This document shows positions 25,004 to 33,867 of a stretch of 64,000 nt of DNA, one piece after another. The notes under the pieces were generated by a model. The model saw only the letters and a program-made list of their open reading frames with translations. It did no database searches and was not told where the DNA came from. Each line of letters opens with the position of its first letter. Within the stretch, counting starts at the first letter, position 1. Both the position numbers and the translations under genes were made by a program. The DNA comes from Gammaproteobacteria bacterium (lineage in GTDB: Bacteria; Pseudomonadota; Gammaproteobacteria; Steroidobacterales; Rariloculaceae), in assembly GCA_022825505.1 (NCBI GenBank), contig JAJDWR010000016.1, positions 110,838 to 174,837 of the forward strand, written 5' to 3'.

Positions 25004-26334
25004 CCGGCACGGCAACGCCGCCGACCCGTGTCTACAGCGGGTACGTGCTGCTTTGCCTGCTGCTGGGGTATACGTTCAACTTCCTGGACCGGGTCGTCGT
25101 GGGCGTGCTCCAGGAGCCTCTGAGAAACGAGTTTTCGCTCTCGGACTTCCAGCTCGGGCTGCTCGGAGGCCCTGCGTTCGCGATCCTCTATACGGTCACC
25201 GGCATCCCCATCGCGCGCTGGGCGGACCGCGGCAACCGGGTCTTCATCGTCTCCCTGGCCATCGGGCTCTGGAGCGCCATGACCGCGGTGACCGGTCTGG
25301 CGGCAAGCTACCTTCACCTGTTGCTGGCCCGGATCGGCGTCAGCATCGGGGAGGCTGGCTGCTCTCCGCCGTCGCAGTCGTTGATTTCCGATTACTTTGC
25401 GCCGGAACGCCGGGGCACGGCTTTTTCGATCTTTGCCCTCGGCGTCCCCATGGGCAATCTGCTGGCCGCGGTGGGCGCCTCCTGGATCGCTTTCAATTAC
25501 GGATGGCGAGTGACGTTTGGCGTTCTGGGCGTTGCGGGCATTCTGCTTTCGCTCTTGATCCGGCTCACGGTGCGGGAACCGCAACGAACCACCCCGCCCA
25601 AGGCGGCCGGCCGCCTGATCCCGGCCGCCCGATACCTGTTCGGCAAACCGACCTATCGTTTCGTTATCGCCGGAACCGTTTTTGCGGCCCTCGGCGGCTT
25701 CAGCCTGGGGCAATACCTGACTTCATATTTCGTGCGGGTCCACGAGCTGAACCTTGCCGCGGCTGGCCTTTCGGTCGGCATGGTCACGGGCGTTGCCGCC
25801 GGTATCGGGACCTTCTCCGGCGGCGTTCTGGCGGACCGCCTGATGAAGCGCTTCCCCACCGCGCAGAGCTGGCTACCGGGGATCGGGGTCGCGCTGGGTG
25901 TTCCGCTCTACCTCACGGGCCTGTTCGCCGACGGCCCGCGCACGGCCATGATCTTTCTCATGGTCGCGGTCGTCTGCCATTTCTGCTATCTGGGGCCGAT
26001 GTTCGCCATCAACCAGTCCATCGCCCCGCCGCGCATGCGTTCGACGGCCGTAGCCATCCTGCTGTTGTTCGTGAGCCTCCTGGGCCTGGCGCTGGGGCCA
26101 CCGATCCTGGGCGCCCTCAGCGACTTCTTTGCGGGGATGACGATCCCGGCCGAAAGCGCCCTGCGCTGGCTCTGCCTGGACATCGAGGCGGGTGTTTCAT
26201 GCACGCTGGGATCGGCCGACAGCCTGCGCGCAGCCATGATGATCATGGTGGCGGGCGATGTGGCCGCCGCGATCTGCTTCCTGCTCGTCGGGCGCACGCT
26301 GCTGCAGGACCGGGAAGAGCACGTTCCGGTTTGA
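24991..26334 (+). CDS. MFS transporter
   Basis: About 447 aa with roughly 12 predicted membrane spans. The first begins YVLLCLLLGYTFNFLDRVVVGV, and the loop 2-3 motif is GIPIARWADRGNR. The sequence resembles Spinster/UhpC-like MFS carriers seen beside aromatic and steroid catabolic genes. No in-frame ATG is suitably placed; GTG 24991 gives a 13-base overlap with the monooxygenase, implying coupling. The substrate is probably the aromatic compound hydroxylated by its partner (inference). Confidence 0.85.
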   Translation: MRPLAGTATPPTRVYSGYVLLCLLLGYTFNFLDRVVVGVLQEPLRNEFSLSDFQLGLLGGPAFAILYTVTGIPIARWADRGNRVFIVSLAIGLWSAMTAVTGLAASYLHLLLARIGVSIGEAGCSPPSQSLISDYFAPERRGTAFSIFALGVPMGNLLAAVGASWIAFNYGWRVTFGVLGVAGILLSLLIRLTVREPQRTTPPKAAGRLIPAARYLFGKPTYRFVIAGTVFAALGGFSLGQYLTSYFVRVHELNLAAAGLSVGMVTGVAAGIGTFSGGVLADRLMKRFPTAQSWLPGIGVALGVPLYLTGLFADGPRTAMIFLMVAVVCHFCYLGPMFAINQSIAPPRMRSTAVAILLLFVSLLGLALGPPILGALSDFFAGMTIPAESALRWLCLDIEAGVSCTLGSADSLRAAMMIMVAGDVAAAICFLLVGRTLLQDREEHVPV

Positions 26335-26479
26335 CTGCACCAGTACCCGGACATTGATCCGGTTGTCGAGCTCGGGCGCGTCGTGCCCGGAACGCGCGGC
26401 AGAGGGGTTACGGCAATGTTAATCGCCTGCGGCGGAATGTGCGGGCAGTCGAGTTGATTGTCAGTCAGAGGCTAACCGG

Positions 26480-27403
26480 TCACTCGTCTTCGCCGCTATC
26501 ACCATCGCCTCGGGCATCTCCAGCGCCACCCGGCCCCCGGCCTCCAGGGCCTCCAGCGGCACCCGGCCCGCGGCCGGCAGCGCCTGCGGCTCCACCGGGC
26601 GGCCCCGGGCGCCCGGCTGCCCGCGCGTCGCCTTCGGGAGGCGTATATTCGAGGCCCAGGTAGTCGTGGGCGATCTGCAGCCCGTGGTACGGAAATCGCA
26701 GGCCGCGCTGTCCCAGGATTCCGAACATCGCCGGAAAGACCATCGCGCGGTCGCCTTCTTCGACCAGGAAGCCCGCGACGATGAGGTTCGCATCGTCCTG
26801 CAAATCGTCCTCGCTGAAATCATGCTCCTCGAGCAGCGCCGTCGCGCCGGGCAGGTGAACCTCGTAGTCGCGTGGCGGCTGGCCCTCCGCGTCGCCGTGC
26901 ACGTTGACAATGACCGCCGGGTCCGCCCATTCCCATCCTGTCGGCATGGCGAGCATCTCGATCGTAGGCAGCGCGATCTCCTCGGGGATGGGCACGAAGA
27001 ACGGCGGTCCGGTCCCGTTGGTCGGCTCCCGCGGCTGGACGGAATAATCGCCGAATTCGGTGCCGAGGGACTCGACCAGGATGCGGTTGTCGTTGCGCAG
27101 TTGCGAGGGATTGCCAACCACGCTGATCCGGTCGCCCACCTGAAACGTCGAATCGTCCCAATTGTTTTCCCGAGGCAACGCGCTGATGCCGCCGAAATCC
27201 AGCACGTAGGTCCGCTCGTTGCCGGACTCGTCGGCACCGACGAAGGTGAGCGCATAATGCGGCCGGCCCGTGAACCAGTCGGTTACGGTACCCGACGCGG
27301 ATACTTGCGTATCCTTGTCATAGATCGCCGTACTGTGATGAGCGACCGCGACGGGCATAAAGGCCATCAAGAGTGAAGCTGTCAAAAGTTCTCGGGTAAA
27401 CAT
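26480..27403 (-). CDS. DUF6152-type exported protein, GEAERDYE-type second half
   Basis: 307 aa, last gene of the 33180-26480 run. The signal peptide ends VAVA; mature start His22-His23-Ser; conserved RPH histidine His49, mature position 28. The second half has PPRDYEVHLPGATALLEEHDF and GFLVEEGDRAMVFP, shared with the genes at 28306, 29150, 29998 and 42495. The C-terminus is a Gly/Ala/Pro tail ending in acidic residues. The DGR/WEGD domain is absent. AGGAAG precedes the ATG at 27403. Confidence 0.88.
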   Translation of the reverse strand: MFTRELLTASLLMAFMPVAVAHHSTAIYDKDTQVSASGTVTDWFTGRPHYALTFVGADESGNERTYVLDFGGISALPRENNWDDSTFQVGDRISVVGNPSQLRNDNRILVESLGTEFGDYSVQPREPTNGTGPPFFVPIPEEIALPTIEMLAMPTGWEWADPAVIVNVHGDAEGQPPRDYEVHLPGATALLEEHDFSEDDLQDDANLIVAGFLVEEGDRAMVFPAMFGILGQRGLRFPYHGLQIAHDYLGLEYTPPEGDARAAGRPGPPGGAAGAAGRGPGAAGGPGGRGPGGAGDARGDGDSGEDE

Positions 27404-27594
27404 GCCATCTTCCTGCAACGCCGACTTTCCGTTCGGTTTCAAGTGTACGCAAGATTCCCTTTCGAAATCTGCGAAAGGTCGCGCATTCTTCGTCGGCAAT
27501 AGACTGTGTCCGGCGGGGCGCCGTCCGGGCCCATGAGGGTAACGTACCGGTTCGGCAAATTGCGCGGCCGGCTTTGTTGTGAAGTCAATCGAAT

Positions 27595-27628
27595 CGGAAC
27601 CGCAGCCGTTGTGCAGGCTGCGGTTCCG
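27595..27628 (-). terminator. Strong hairpin, probable terminator
   Basis: A perfect 13-base stem (CGGAACCGCAGCC pairing with GGCTGCGGTTCCG) closes an 8-base loop, 15 bases beyond the stop codon of the gene at 27643-28062. There is no long U-run, so it may be a weak intrinsic terminator or an RNA-stabilising hairpin. Confidence 0.65.
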
Positions 27629-27642
27629 CCAGGTCTAATCAG

Positions 27643-28062
27643 CTAGCACTGATCCCTGTCGCTGTGCTTGGAGAGGCTGGTCGTGCCGTCGAAGTCATAA
27701 TAGGTATAGGCCGTTTCGCCGTTCATGTAGATGCAGTGCACCTTGATTTCCGGCCTGGCAGGGTGCAGTCGGCCCAGAATGTCGATCTCGTCACCCACCG
27801 ACAGCGTGTTTTCGTCAAACCCCAGGCGACGGTTCCGATTGGGCGTTGCCAGCACCAGGTCCCAGGTCTGGCCTTCGCTGTCAGTTGCGACCAACTGGTC
27901 ATGCGCGGCGCCCAAATGGAGTTCGGTCACCACCACGGTCGTTTCTATGTCGCTGGTATAGCCTGTCCAGCCGTGATGCGCCCAGGCGAAAGTGGAAATA
28001 AGCAAAAGAAAGAGGGCCGTCAGGAACGGCAACGGAGAACCGCTACGAAAAACATTAGTCAT
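27643..28062 (-). CDS. DUF6152-type exported protein, N-domain only, divergent
   Basis: 139 aa. The signal peptide ends TFAWA and the mature chain starts His-His-Gly. The third histidine is shifted: AAH at mature position 26, with a further His at 21. This is the most diverged copy here. The rest of the N-domain is recognisable (LATPNRNRRLGFDENTLSVGDEIDILG). It ends with an unusual YYDFDGTTSLSKHSDRDQC tail. GGTGG precedes the ATG at 28062. The strong hairpin lies just downstream. Confidence 0.8.
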   Translation of the reverse strand: MTNVFRSGSPLPFLTALFLLLISTFAWAHHGWTGYTSDIETTVVVTELHLGAAHDQLVATDSEGQTWDLVLATPNRNRRLGFDENTLSVGDEIDILGRLHPARPEIKVHCIYMNGETAYTYYDFDGTTSLSKHSDRDQC

Positions 28063-28117
28063 GGCAACCACCTGTTCGGAGATAGAGGTACTGGTCAATG
28101 ATACCCCAGACCCCGCA

Positions 28118-28213
28118 CCGGCACCTGTCCCGGACCTCGCGCCGGCACCTGTCCCGGAGTGCGTAACGAAACTCGTTCCAGCGCGCGTACCGGAACCCGT
28201 TCCAGTGCCCGCT
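28118..28213. repeat. Four imperfect 24-base tandem units
   Basis: Units begin at 28118, 28142, 28166 and 28190. The first two share CCGGCACCTGTCCCGGA exactly; the last two share CGTTCCAG at the same phase. The array lies between two DUF6152 genes, upstream of the start at 28062. It could be a decayed minisatellite. No protein is assigned. Confidence 0.6.
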
Positions 28214-28305
28214 CGGTGCCCGATCAACGTTACTTGTGCGCCCGCGAGCCGTTCGTACTGGTCTACCGCGCCAATCGGCCCGGCGAACTCGGCCTGATGC
28301 GGTCC

Positions 28306-29136
28306 CTACTGGGGGCCACCGCCGCCAAAGCGGCCCATGCCGCCCGCCGGGGCTTCGCCGCCTGGAGCGCGGCCCATGCCGCCCGCGGGGGCTTCCTCGC
28401 CGAGAGCCACGGCAATCAGGCCCGGAACGAATCGCGAATAGATGATCGGCCCGCGGTCCCCGAGATCGAGATCATTCGGAACAATGATCGCACGATCGCC
28501 GTCTTCCACGAGAAAACCGTCCACGGAAACCGGCGTACCCGGCGCAGCGTCGTCGGCGGTGAAATACGCAAACTCCAGCAACGCCGGCGGGTCGCTCAGC
28601 AGTACCTCGTAATCGCGTTCCGCCTCGCCATCGGCCGCGCCGCGCACGTAAAGCACGACGTTGGGTTCACTCCAGTCCGCCCTCGTTACGGTGGCGTCGA
28701 TCCCGATGATCGGCAGCCCGCGGCCCAGCGCTTGCCCACCCGCCGGATCTGCCCGTACGCCGTGTGGCCTGCTCTGCGTAAACCGTCCAAAATCGGTGAC
28801 GAGTGTATCGATCAGGATTTCGTTATCGCCCCTGCGCGGCGGGTTGCCTGTCACGCTGATCTCGTCGCCCGGACTGAAGGTCGACTCGTCCCATTCGTTT
28901 TCGCGCACCATGAGACTGCCACCGCCGAAATCGATCCGGTACGTCTTCTCGTTGCCGGACTCGTCGGTTCCGGCGAACTCGAGATAGGCGTGCGGGCGGC
29001 CCGAGTGCCATTCGGTCACGACACCCGACACGGACACAATCTGATCTCTGAAATATAGCGCCGGGCTGTGATGTGCGAACGCAAGCGACGCACCCAACGC
29101 CATGACAAATCCGCCCGCCAGAAGTTTCGTACTCAT
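28306..29136 (-). CDS. DUF6152-type exported protein, GEAERDYE-type second half
   Basis: 276 aa. The signal peptide ends LAFA; mature start His-His-Ser; RPH histidine at mature position 28. The second half includes GEAERDYEVLLSDPPALLEF and GFLVEDGDRAIIVPNDL. The C-terminus is a short tandem repeat (EAPAGGMGR twice) ending in a Gly-rich tail. GGGGG precedes the ATG at 29136. It lies 13 bases downstream of the stop of the next family gene. Confidence 0.9.
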   Translation of the reverse strand: MSTKLLAGGFVMALGASLAFAHHSPALYFRDQIVSVSGVVTEWHSGRPHAYLEFAGTDESGNEKTYRIDFGGGSLMVRENEWDESTFSPGDEISVTGNPPRRGDNEILIDTLVTDFGRFTQSRPHGVRADPAGGQALGRGLPIIGIDATVTRADWSEPNVVLYVRGAADGEAERDYEVLLSDPPALLEFAYFTADDAAPGTPVSVDGFLVEDGDRAIIVPNDLDLGDRGPIIYSRFVPGLIAVALGEEAPAGGMGRAPGGEAPAGGMGRFGGGGPQ

Positions 29137-29149
29137 CGGTAATCCCCCA

Positions 29150-30001
29150 TTACTCGTCGGCGCCACCCCCGCGCGCCATCCCGCCAGCGCCGCCGGGACG
29201 CCCGCCGGCGTTTCCGCCGCGACCGCCACCACCTTCAAACCTGAATTCCAGGCCGACATACTGCGACGCCATGATGTTTGCGATCTGTCCCAGTCGTGAC
29301 GGCGGCTGGTCGCCGATACCCATGTAGCGCGGGAACAGGATCGAACGCGTGTCTTCCTCTGCCAGAAAGCCTTCCGCAATGACCGGCGTGCCCGGTGCGA
29401 AATCCGCCTCCTTGAGGTAGAAATTCTCGTAGGCGAACGTCGCATCGCCGAGGTGGATCTGGTAGTCGCGTTCGGCCTCGCCCTCCACCGCGCCCCGTAC
29501 GTGACCGATCGCGTTGTCGGAATCCTGCCAGTTGGCACCGGTCGCGACGCCGGTAATCTTGATAATCGGCAAGTCCATCCCCGCCGGCGGCGGGGCGAAG
29601 CGAGACTCGGCAGTAACCTCTGAGCTGTAGGGTTCGTCTATGGCGAAGGCGCCGAAATTGGTGTCCATGGTCTCGACCAGGATATCGCCGTCGCGCACCC
29701 GGGACGGAAAGCCCGTGACACTGACCGTATCGCCCACAGTGAAGGTCGAATCGTCCCAGTCGTTCTCGCGAACCATTGCGCTGACGCCGCCCCACTCGAG
29801 CGTGTAGGTTGTTTCCGCACCCGATTCGTCGGTTGCAAGAACCCTGAGATAGGCGTGGGGCCGGCCCGAATACCACTCCACCACCGTACCGGTGAAAGAG
29901 ACGGTCTGCGCCTGGTCAAAAATCGTCGTGCTGTGATGCGCGTCAGCAATCGGCATCCATACGGCCAGTATCGGCCCGAATACGATGGATTGGTATTTCA
30001 T
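29150..30001 (-). CDS. DUF6152-type exported protein, GEAERDYE-type second half
   Basis: 283 aa. The signal peptide ends IADA; mature start His-His-Ser; RPH histidine at mature position 28. Shares VVEWYSGRPHAYLR with its neighbours, then GEAERDYQIHLGDATFAYE and GFLAEEDTRSILFP. The C-terminus is Gly/Arg-rich with GGMARGGG. The start overlaps the stop of the upstream family gene by four bases (ATGA), indicating coupled translation. Confidence 0.9.
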   Translation of the reverse strand: MKYQSIVFGPILAVWMPIADAHHSTTIFDQAQTVSFTGTVVEWYSGRPHAYLRVLATDESGAETTYTLEWGGVSAMVRENDWDDSTFTVGDTVSVTGFPSRVRDGDILVETMDTNFGAFAIDEPYSSEVTAESRFAPPPAGMDLPIIKITGVATGANWQDSDNAIGHVRGAVEGEAERDYQIHLGDATFAYENFYLKEADFAPGTPVIAEGFLAEEDTRSILFPRYMGIGDQPPSRLGQIANIMASQYVGLEFRFEGGGGRGGNAGGRPGGAGGMARGGGADE

Positions 30002-30825
30002 GGCGTTTCCCCGTTACCTCCCGCTCCGCCGCGACCCGCGCCGGCGCCGCCCATTCCGGCCGCTGGGCCTCGCCGGCCCTGGACTTCCACGCCCAGGTAC
30101 GCTGCAACCGCTCTCTGGGTCATCATCGCCGTTCTCACCGGTCCCCTGTCGCCGAAGTCCACCATCCGGGGAAAGACGATCAGCCGCTCACCCTCTTCGG
30201 CCAGGTAGCCGTCGACTCTCGCTGCATTTCCCGGGGCAACATGATCTTCGGCGATCGCAAGGATGTCGTAGAGCGATGCCGGTGCGGACAAGCGAATCTC
30301 GTAGTCACGCTCGGCTTCACCGTCGACCGAGCCGCGTACCCATACCGTGACACTGGAGCCTGTCCATTCCGATCTGGCAATTGTGCCCGACAGCTCGATC
30401 GCGGGGAGCGTTATCCACTCCGGTATCGGCCCGGCGTCATCGGGGTCGCCGAAATAGGATTCGGTCATGCCGAAGCTGCCGAATGGCGCCACCATGCTTT
30501 CCACCAGGATGTCGGTGTCCTTGAGACGGGACGGGAAGCCGATCACGGAAAGCTCATCGCCGATGTCGAAGGTCGAATCGTCCCATTCATTGGTGTTGAC
30601 GAGCCGGCTCGTGCTGCCGAAGTCGAGAAACCAGGTGTTCTCGTTCCCGAACTCGTCCCTCCCTTCTATCCTGAGGTACGAGTGCGGCCTTCCCCGGAAC
30701 CACTCGACCACGTTGCCGGTCACCGACACCAGCTCGTTTTCGTTGTAGATTGCGAGACTGTGATGCGCGTACGAGACCGGCGCCGCCATAGCCAGCAACA
30801 GGCAGACAGCCACTGGATTCTTCAT
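29998..30825 (-). CDS. DUF6152-type exported protein, GEAERDYE-type second half
   Basis: 275 aa. The signal peptide ends VSYA; mature start His-His-Ser; RPH histidine at mature position 28. The body contains NEWDDSTFDIGDELSVIGFPS, GEAERDYEIRLSAPASLYD and GYLAEEGERLIVFP. The Gly-rich tail contains AAGMGGAG. It is preceded by GGAGG and translationally coupled to the following gene. Together with 28306 and 29150 it forms a tight triplet of paralogues. Confidence 0.9.
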   Translation of the reverse strand: MKNPVAVCLLLAMAAPVSYAHHSLAIYNENELVSVTGNVVEWFRGRPHSYLRIEGRDEFGNENTWFLDFGSTSRLVNTNEWDDSTFDIGDELSVIGFPSRLKDTDILVESMVAPFGSFGMTESYFGDPDDAGPIPEWITLPAIELSGTIARSEWTGSSVTVWVRGSVDGEAERDYEIRLSAPASLYDILAIAEDHVAPGNAARVDGYLAEEGERLIVFPRMVDFGDRGPVRTAMMTQRAVAAYLGVEVQGRRGPAAGMGGAGAGRGGAGGNGETP

Positions 30826-30855
30826 CGGTAATTCCTCCCAAAATGATTCGATCGC

Positions 30856-32001
30856 TTATTCCGCCGGTATCGCTTCATAGGTTTGCTCAAGGCACGCGAT
30901 CGGTGGAGAAAGCTCCAGGTCTTCCTTGTGGAAGAAGCTCGTCTCGATCATGAACGGCGCGGTCATGTACTCGGGATCGAAAATTGTCGTGTCAACATCC
31001 AGCGCCGTGCGGTCCTCGCGCCAGCGGAACACATGCGTGACGCGCTTCTGCGCACCCGACGGAAGCCCGCGGGCAAGCCCCCAGGGATTGGGTTCGTAGT
31101 TCCTGACATCCACGGTCAGGACCTCGCCCTCCCATTGCCCGACCGCGTAACCCCAGGTGAAGAGTTCATCAGCCGGAGGATGCTCGCCGTCGATATGAAC
31201 GATCAGCTCGTGGCCGTCCCGGCGAAGAATGAACTGCCCCGGGCCGCGATCGATCTGCACCACATAGGAGTTCTCATGATGCGCGAATAGATAGGGGTCC
31301 GGCGAGCACCAGGGCCTGTCCGATTCATCGCCGCCGAACGCCCTGCCGGCGGCCATTCCCTTCTCATTCAATACCGGAACGAAGCGAGTGGATTGCCCCG
31401 ACAGCCCGGCAAACTCCGCACGAACTTGCCGGGAGGGCCGCTCATACAAAATCCCTGGCGGCCCGAAGATCCCGTCGGGCGGAGCGACCTGGTAGAGACC
31501 GTTCCACCCGTCGTTGGGCGTCGCCCCGGCCGACATGTCCCTGCCAGGCCCCCCCGCGGCCTGCGCGCCCTGGCCTTCGGATGCCGTTGAGGCTTCCGCG
31601 GCAGCCCGGGCCGGGGCTGCGCCCGGGCCTCTGTTAATGGTGATGACTTCTCCATTCGCCAGGGTGAATGACGCGTCTCCGGCGATCCTTCTTGCGCCCG
31701 AGCGAGGCGGGTTCCCGGACGCAACCACCGGATCGCCAACCTCCAGCGTATCCGTCTTCCATCCGTTGAAGTTCATGTGGCTCGGCGAATGCAACTCGAA
31801 GCCCCACTCCTCGACCTCGCCGGTTTCGGTGACGCCTTCCACGTAGATGAATACGTGGGGATTGACGAAGTCGACTCGCGTCACCTCGCCCGTCACCGAG
31901 ATTCGCGTGTCGCTGTCGAACATCGAACGGCTGTGGTGCGCGAGTGTTGTCGGCAACCATGTGGCCAATACGAAAGCAATGAGAATTGGCTTGTAATTCA
32001 T
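30856..32001 (-). CDS. DUF6152-type exported protein, N+C architecture
   Basis: 381 aa. The signal peptide (LATWLPTTLA) leads to mature His-His-Ser; NPH histidine at mature position 28. An Ala/Gly linker follows at about 130-165. The C-terminal domain contains IDGEHPPADELFTWGYAVGQWEGEVLTVDV and a late Cys (IACLEQTY). The signal peptide and about 50 bases of 5' flank closely match those of the gene at 32059-33180, showing a tandem duplication. GGCGGG precedes the ATG at 32001. Confidence 0.9.
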   Translation of the reverse strand: MNYKPILIAFVLATWLPTTLAHHSRSMFDSDTRISVTGEVTRVDFVNPHVFIYVEGVTETGEVEEWGFELHSPSHMNFNGWKTDTLEVGDPVVASGNPPRSGARRIAGDASFTLANGEVITINRGPGAAPARAAAEASTASEGQGAQAAGGPGRDMSAGATPNDGWNGLYQVAPPDGIFGPPGILYERPSRQVRAEFAGLSGQSTRFVPVLNEKGMAAGRAFGGDESDRPWCSPDPYLFAHHENSYVVQIDRGPGQFILRRDGHELIVHIDGEHPPADELFTWGYAVGQWEGEVLTVDVRNYEPNPWGLARGLPSGAQKRVTHVFRWREDRTALDVDTTIFDPEYMTAPFMIETSFFHKEDLELSPPIACLEQTYEAIPAE

Positions 32002-32058
32002 CGGTTTGGCCCGCCTGTTACTTGCAAAACACAAGTATTGTAGCGCCCCCTCCTGCCG

Positions 32059-33180
32059 TTACAGCGCGAGGTAATCCTCGATCAGGCCCTCGTTCAGGAG
32101 GTCGCGGTAAAACCCCTGCGGATCGCAGATACCCTCGCTCATGGCCGCACTACTGCGCACGAAGCCGCGGGTGCGTACGAGCGGTTCCGTGTAGAGCGGA
32201 TCGTGGATGGTCATCGTCCGTTCCAGAGTTGCGCCATCGTTCGACGGCGTATAGGTCTCGACTGTGCGCGTCTCGGCGCCGGACATCGGCCAGCCGCTGC
32301 CATCGAGCCACATGGGTTTAAGGTGCGTGGTTTCGATGACGAGCGATTCGCCCTCCCAGCGCCCCGTCGAGTAGCCCAGCATGCTCAGAGGCCAGTCTTC
32401 GGGCGCCTGGCGGCCGTCCATGTAGATACGCCTGACCCCGCTTACATAGACGAACAGGTAGAACGGCCCCTGGTCGTAGATCTCCATGCTGCCCGGACTG
32501 CCGAACAACCGCGGCAGGCCGACGCCAATGCAGCGCAATGCGTCGTCCGTGCCGAACACCTGGTTCTCCGCGCGCAGGCGCAGCGCCTCGTCCGTCGCGG
32601 GCACCGGCTTGGGTTCAAGGTCGTCGACCGTTACCGTGAATCTGTAGCGTCCGCTCCATCCCCCGCTGATATCGAAGGGCGCGTCGCTTGAATATTCAGC
32701 CCCGATCTCCGAGAACGTCTTCCAGTCGGTCGGCAGGACGGGCGGCCGCCGCCCGGTCTGTTGTTGTCCGCCGCCCGCGTTTCCGCCATCCGCGTTTCCG
32801 CCGTCCGCGTCGATGAACGCAATGCGCGGCCCGCCCTCGATGGTGAGACCGGTCAACCACATGGACCGCTGGCCACGCCGGCTGGGCTCGCCCTCCGCAC
32901 GCACGAGGGTCCCCGTTTTCACGGTATCCGGCGTGACACCACTGTTTGCCAGGTTGCGTGCCGGGCGCGTCTCGATCTGCCAGTTCTCGACGGTTCCGTC
33001 ATCGCCCGTTACGTCAACATAGAACCGCGTATGAGGGTTGACGAACTCGGTGTTCGTGATGACACCTTCGATCGCGATCTCGGTGCCTTTTTCGAAATCG
33101 ACCGCCGTCGAGTGGTGCGCGAGTCCCGCCGGCAACCATGTGGCCAGTACGAGAGCAATGAGAATCGGCTTGTATTTCAT
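32059..33180 (-). CDS. DUF6152-type exported protein, N+C architecture, first gene of run
   Basis: 373 aa. The signal peptide ends PAGLA; mature start His-His-Ser; NPH histidine at mature position 29. The C-domain is canonical: RRIYMDGRQAPEDWP, then GYSTGRWEGESLVIETTHL, then SGWPMSG and TRTVETY. It ends ICDPQGFYRDLLNEGL, a tail shared with the genes at 37266 and 41385. GGTGGG precedes the ATG at 33180. It heads the seven-gene minus-strand run that continues to 26480. Confidence 0.92.
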   Translation of the reverse strand: MKYKPILIALVLATWLPAGLAHHSTAVDFEKGTEIAIEGVITNTEFVNPHTRFYVDVTGDDGTVENWQIETRPARNLANSGVTPDTVKTGTLVRAEGEPSRRGQRSMWLTGLTIEGGPRIAFIDADGGNADGGNAGGGQQQTGRRPPVLPTDWKTFSEIGAEYSSDAPFDISGGWSGRYRFTVTVDDLEPKPVPATDEALRLRAENQVFGTDDALRCIGVGLPRLFGSPGSMEIYDQGPFYLFVYVSGVRRIYMDGRQAPEDWPLSMLGYSTGRWEGESLVIETTHLKPMWLDGSGWPMSGAETRTVETYTPSNDGATLERTMTIHDPLYTEPLVRTRGFVRSSAAMSEGICDPQGFYRDLLNEGLIEDYLAL

Positions 33181-33446
33181 GGAAATAGCCCACCTTTCAT
33201 TTGCAGAACACAAGATTTGGCGCCGCTCATCCACGCATGCTACGCAAGCCTGTCGCGCGGTCTCTCCTCATCGTCGCCAAAATTGCATATTGAAGGCAGG
33301 GCGGCAATCCACTGGACCGAAAAAGCAGGTACTTTTACGAAAAAGGAATAGTGCGGGCCGCACGCGCCCGCTTCAGTTCATTACCATTGTTACAACTGCC
33401 AGGTATCCTGAAGTTACACCGCGAGCGACCAACGAGGACAGATGCC

Positions 33447-33851
33447 ATGCACAACTTCGCCAGAATCGCCGCCGTTACAGCACTGCTCGTCGGCTTGCAG
33501 AGCCTCGGCCTTGCCCAGCACGGCCACCCGTTGGTCGGAACCTGGAGCGGTTACTGGGGCACGAACGCCGAGGAGCGCAATCGCGTGCTGCTGCTTCTCG
33601 AATACGACGGGGAAAACATCGGCGGCATCATCAATCCCGGACGCAACGCAGTTCCGATCACCAGCGCCTCTCTGGATGCCCCCACCTGGACGGTTGTGCT
33701 GGAAGGCAGCCGCGAGGACGCCGATGGGAACACGGTCAACTACCGCATTGAAGGCCGTATCGAAAACGTCACTTCCCCTGCAGAACGGAGCCTGTCCGGC
33801 GAATGGGTCGAGGGCGACGTAGTCGGCGACTTCAGCGTGACCCTGAACTAG
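33447..33851 (+). CDS. Small exported protein, lipocalin-like domain
   Basis: 134 aa with a signal peptide ending LGLAQ. The mature part is a single beta-rich domain (LVGTWSGYWG, RVLLLLEYDGENIGGIINPG, LSGEWVEGDVVGDFSVTLN). It resembles the N-terminal ~100 residues of the protein at 37266 (LVGEWLLWLAQG, YGILMIEPSGGSVNVYIDGG), where the same domain is fused to the DGR/WEGD domain. GAGG precedes the ATG. It is divergent from the run starting at 33180. Function unknown. Confidence 0.75.
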   Translation: MHNFARIAAVTALLVGLQSLGLAQHGHPLVGTWSGYWGTNAEERNRVLLLLEYDGENIGGIINPGRNAVPITSASLDAPTWTVVLEGSREDADGNTVNYRIEGRIENVTSPAERSLSGEWVEGDVVGDFSVTLN

Positions 33852-33867
33852 CGAGCGTAAACGCCAT

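Noticed and set aside
28118..28213. Possible CRISPR array
   Set aside because: Only four 24-base units without spacers and with no cas genes nearby; an ordinary tandem repeat.
28063..28227. N-terminal extension of the small DUF6152 protein through the 24-base repeats
   Set aside because: It would bury a good signal peptide behind 55 Gly/Thr/Ser-rich residues; the ATG at 28062 has its own Shine-Dalgarno sequence.
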